Shown here one piece after another: positions 61,712-64,000 of a stretch of DNA of 64,000 nucleotides. The position numbers were made by a program, and so were the translations under genes. Each line of letters begins with the position of its first letter. The first letter of the stretch is position 1. Source of the stretch: Shinisaurus crocodilurus (lineage: Eukaryota; Chordata; Lepidosauria; Squamata; Shinisauridae); NCBI GenBank assembly GCA_021292165.1, contig CM037876.1:309330492-309394491 (forward strand), given 5' to 3'. The notes beneath the pieces are model-generated. The model was not told where the DNA came from. It saw only the letters and a program-made list of their open reading frames with translations, and did not search any database.

Positions 61712-61871
61712 TATTTATTTTATTACATTTATATCCCGCCTTTTTTCCTGAAAGGAACCCAAGGTGGCTTACATAATCCTCCTCCTCCTCTCCATTTTAT
61801 CCTCACAACAACCCTGTGAGGTAGGTTAGGCTGAGAGTCAAGTGACTGGCCCAAAGTCACCCAGTGAGTCA
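61712..61871 (-). mobile_element. Sauria-type SINE 3' fragment inserted in LINE
   Basis: TTATTACATTTATATCCCGC, CCAAGGTGGCTTACATAATC, TATCCTCACAACAACCCTGT and GTGACTGGCCCAAAGTCACC on the plus strand. It is truncated before the tRNA-like head and lies directly against the tandem array. Confidence 0.85.
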
Positions 61872-62365
61872 CCCCAAAGACGTTCACGGGAAATGGAGTC
61901 AAAGGCTGATTTTAAATCAATAAATGCTGTAAAAAGTTTGCCCCTTTTAAGTTTGGTATACTTATAAGCAAGATGAGCCAGAACCAAACAGTGATCTAGG
62001 GTAGAGTGGCCCGGTTTAAAGCCTATCTGTTCCTCCCCTACAATATTGTTGTTGTCATTGATCCACGCCTTTAGCTTAAGGCCCAGAAAACTAGCATACA
62101 CCTTCCCAACTATGGATAACAAGCTGATTGGTCGATAATTATTTGGGTCCCCTTTGGGACCTTTTTTGTAAATTGGAATAATAGAGGCCTTTAACCATGA
62201 TACGGGGATTATACCGGATTTGTTTATCAAAGAAAAAAGAGAAGTCAACAGTGGGACCCACCAGGAGATGTTATTTAACAGCATCTCTGAAAGGATGCCA
62301 TCTGGTCCAGGTGCCTTCCCTGTCTTAAGTTTTAGAATTAGATCTTCGACGACTTTTATATCGAC
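61872..62365 (-). pseudogene. LINE reverse transcriptase N-terminal half (motifs 0 to A)
   Basis: From about 62360: VVEDLILKLKTGKAPGPDGI, then SWLKASIIPIYKKGPKGDPN, NYRPISLLSIVGKVY, EEQIGFKPGHSTLDHC and motif A, TAFIDLKSAFDSISRERLW, with the catalytic aspartate. The reading frame shifts near 62356 relative to the endonuclease part and ends where the SINE was inserted. All motifs up to A look intact. Confidence 0.9.
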
Positions 62366-63594
62366 TGGAGGCCACTCTGGAATATTGGGGGATAGACAGG
62401 GGGAGGTGCAACAGAATTTGATGTATGTGCGTCATTGAAAACTGCACAAAAGTGTGCTTCCCATATGTTAACTGGTATACGGCAGTCAAAACTGCCAGGA
62501 CTATTGGTTAACGCTCCTGAAACTAATTGCCAGAAGGATTTGTGGTTGCAAGTGACAACAGCAGAAATCAGCATTTGCCAGGATTCACTGACCGCTTCTC
62601 TCTTCTTCCGAAGTAACAGCTTTTTATACTCTTTTCTTAACTCATAGTAAGAATGGGGTAGTCGGCGTCCGTTGTTATCACGATATTTACAATAAATAGA
62701 ATGAATTCTTCTCCTAAGGTTCACACAATCCCCATCAAACCATGAATGACCAGAGCCTGGGTGACGTTTTGAGGTAGCAGCAGAGTTTTGGAGGTAGGAC
62801 TGTAAGTCCTTAGTAATAGCCTCAAAGGTTGCTATTGCCTCAGAGGAGTTATCTGCAATTATATATTTAACGGCATTTGTTACGTGGTCTAAGTGAATAA
62901 ACCTCAGGAAGGCCTGTTCAGTAGTTTTTGACCATTTAATCTTCCTGTTGTTAAGAAGGGGAGCTAAATTAAGGGAAGGGAAATGTTGCACCGCCAGTTT
63001 AGCAGAGCCTGAAACTTTGAAAACAATCTCCAGTGGTAAGTGGTCACTGTCTGTACGGTCGGCAACGCTAAAACCACAGTCTGAGTTTTTTAGTGCCTTA
63101 TGAACTAGAATATAATCAACCACACTGGATCCCCTGGATGAGGTGAAAGTATATTCACCCCAATTGTCACCACTAGAACCGTTTACAATACATAGTTCAT
63201 TTTTGTGAACAAATTGAAGGAGCCCCAGTCCTGCAGAATTAATGAAAGAGTCCTTTGAATGCCGAAGACCACCCTTGAGTTGTTCCCTTCTGGCAAGAGG
63301 AAAGTCACATAAGGTAGATGGACCCACCAGGGCAGTTCCAGTTCTTGCACTGAAGTCGCCTGCCAAAATCGGTAAAGCTTGTGGAAATTTAGCAAGTTGA
63401 TCAGTATAATAGCGATCAGTTTGAAGCCACTTTGACATTACATCTTCCCGGCAGGTTGCTGGGGCAAAATATGCATTAAATACCAGCAGGGTTAACTGAG
63501 AAGCCCTTAGTTCCAGAAGGAAAGCTGCCATGAATGAATCACAACTAGGTAAGTCAGATACTATAGCATCCAAAGAGGAAAAAACATAATCCAT
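62356..63594 (-). pseudogene. LINE APE-type endonuclease, main part, and linker (412 codons)
   Basis: An exonuclease III-like fold would nick target DNA. Visible motifs are NAYFAPATC, LPILAGDFSARTG (the family pattern is GDFNA, so the usual Asn reads Ser), GEYTFTSSRGSSVVDYILVH, and DRTDSDHLPLEI with the catalytic Asp-His pair. A linker with many basic residues (RRRIHSIYCKYRDNNGRRLP, KLLLRKKREAV) leads toward RT. The start Met is internal: the N-terminal endonuclease segment is in another frame at 63554-63805. Confidence 0.88.
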
Positions 63595-63805
63595 GGCTGG
63601 CCCTACCCTTGCCCCTTAAAGAGAATGCCAGCAAGCAGAAAGTTGTGAACCCGCTTAAATAGATATAATCACAGCACCAGGTTTCTTGGAGCAGGACTAT
63701 ATCATACTGATTCAGAAATTCGAGGAGATCTGGGTTCCTACTTTTAGCATTCCAGTCCACAATGTTCCAGGAGAGAATTTTAAGCTGAGTGATGTAGTCA
63801 GTCAA
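63554..63805 (-). pseudogene. LINE endonuclease N-terminus
   Basis: LKILSWNIVDWNAKSRNPDL carries the first endonuclease motif (Asn of 'WN') and YDIVLLQETW the second (catalytic Glu). The frame then shifts near 63590. No ATG is obvious at the start; the first in-frame codons follow TTG at 63803-63805, and the ORF1 stop at 63798-63800 overlaps this point. ORF2 is therefore probably expressed by reinitiation or frameshifting, or the true ATG has mutated. Confidence 0.8.
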
Positions 63806-64000
63806 GCTCCACGATTCTGTCCAGGATACTCAACGCGTTCCCAAGAACACAGCCATTACGCTGGCCTGCAGGTGGACTACAGGGTCCAAGACCCTGCCTG
63901 GAAATATTGGCAGGAACTTGGGAGCCTAGTTCAGAGTCTTCCAGATATTGACATCCCAGCCAGTCAATTTCTCTTATATTTGATGATTTGAATTTAGCAG
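63798..64000 (-). pseudogene. C-terminal end of LINE ORF1 (partial, cut by window edge)
   Basis: An open minus-strand frame runs from the window edge to the stop at 63798-63800, ending GCVLGNALSILDRIVELD. It overlaps the start of the endonuclease frame by a few bases in a different phase, the usual ORF1/ORF2 arrangement. No finger or RRM motif is visible in the roughly 65 residues available, so assignment rests on position alone. Confidence 0.5.

Larger units (their letters stand above)
59790..64000 (-). mobile_element. Long APE-type LINE, damaged, running off the right edge
   Basis: On the minus strand, in order: end of ORF1 (64000 to about 63798), endonuclease, reverse transcriptase, C-terminal zinc-binding region, and a 3' end with ACCGTAAATAAAGTTCATTC. 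Frameshifts lie near 63590, 62360 and 61000. A four-unit 136-bp tandem array and a Sauria-type SINE disrupt the RT domain. The short tail (TTCATTCATT) suggests a microsatellite-tailed LINE. The ORF1-ORF2 arrangement and APE endonuclease exclude R2-type elements; I do not assign a clade. Confidence 0.85.

Overview
The window looks like intergenic or intronic DNA from a reptile, most likely a squamate (lizard-type) genome. I recognise no host protein-coding exon and no functional RNA gene. The organism call rests on repeat content: tRNA-derived SINEs of the Sauria/Squam type, CR1 LINEs ending in ATTCTATG repeats, a second LINE set with TTCTTATG-type tails, many hAT elements, Tigger-like MITEs, and abundant (ATT)n and (TTTA)n microsatellites. 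CR1 alone would also fit turtles, crocodilians or birds; the Sauria-type SINE and the mix of DNA transposons favour a squamate.

Layout. 0-9 kb: a 5S-rRNA-derived SINE, a Tigger-like MITE, a GC-rich 1.0-kb hAT element, a palindromic repeat of unknown class, and a 783-bp hAT element (TIR CAGGGATG). 9-16 kb: a stack of nested insertions (Sauria SINE cut by a 5S-SINE; palindromic repeat cut by CR1; two LINE 3' ends), then about 2.3 kb with little recognisable repeat, then a minus-strand LINE fragment with a C-terminal C2H2 finger. 16-22 kb: palindromic MITE, hAT MITEs, another 5S-SINE and mostly unassigned sequence. 22.1-26.6 kb: two small hAT elements followed by a 3.6-kb hAT element bounded by a perfect 8-bp target duplication, carrying transposase remnants and later SINE and CR1 insertions; it appears to be the parent of shorter copies at 4.9, 33.8 and 38.5 kb. 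26.6-43 kb: LINE fragments, hAT MITEs, a 550-bp solo LTR, more 5S-SINEs and a hairpin. 43.6-45.1 kb: a 5'-truncated LINE flanked by a 30-bp target duplication. 45-59 kb: CR1, small hAT elements, a complete Sauria SINE, a second 550-bp solo LTR and a 989-bp solo LTR that split a LINE fragment. 59.8-64 kb: a long minus-strand APE-type LINE (end of ORF1, endonuclease, reverse transcriptase, C-terminal zinc-binding region), broken by frameshifts, a four-copy 136-bp tandem array and a SINE; it runs off the right edge.

How the parts relate. The autonomous-type elements (3.6-kb hAT, CR1, the two other LINE families) are plausible enzyme sources for the short elements beside them: hAT deletion derivatives and MITEs share termini with hAT, the 5S-SINEs borrow a CR1 3' end, and the LTRs are recombined remnants. 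Every coding sequence seen is damaged, so nothing here is predicted to be active. The firmest observations are exact target duplications at 13 of 18 hAT insertions, three LTRs and one LINE. All family assignments are from memory of family features, not from a database search.
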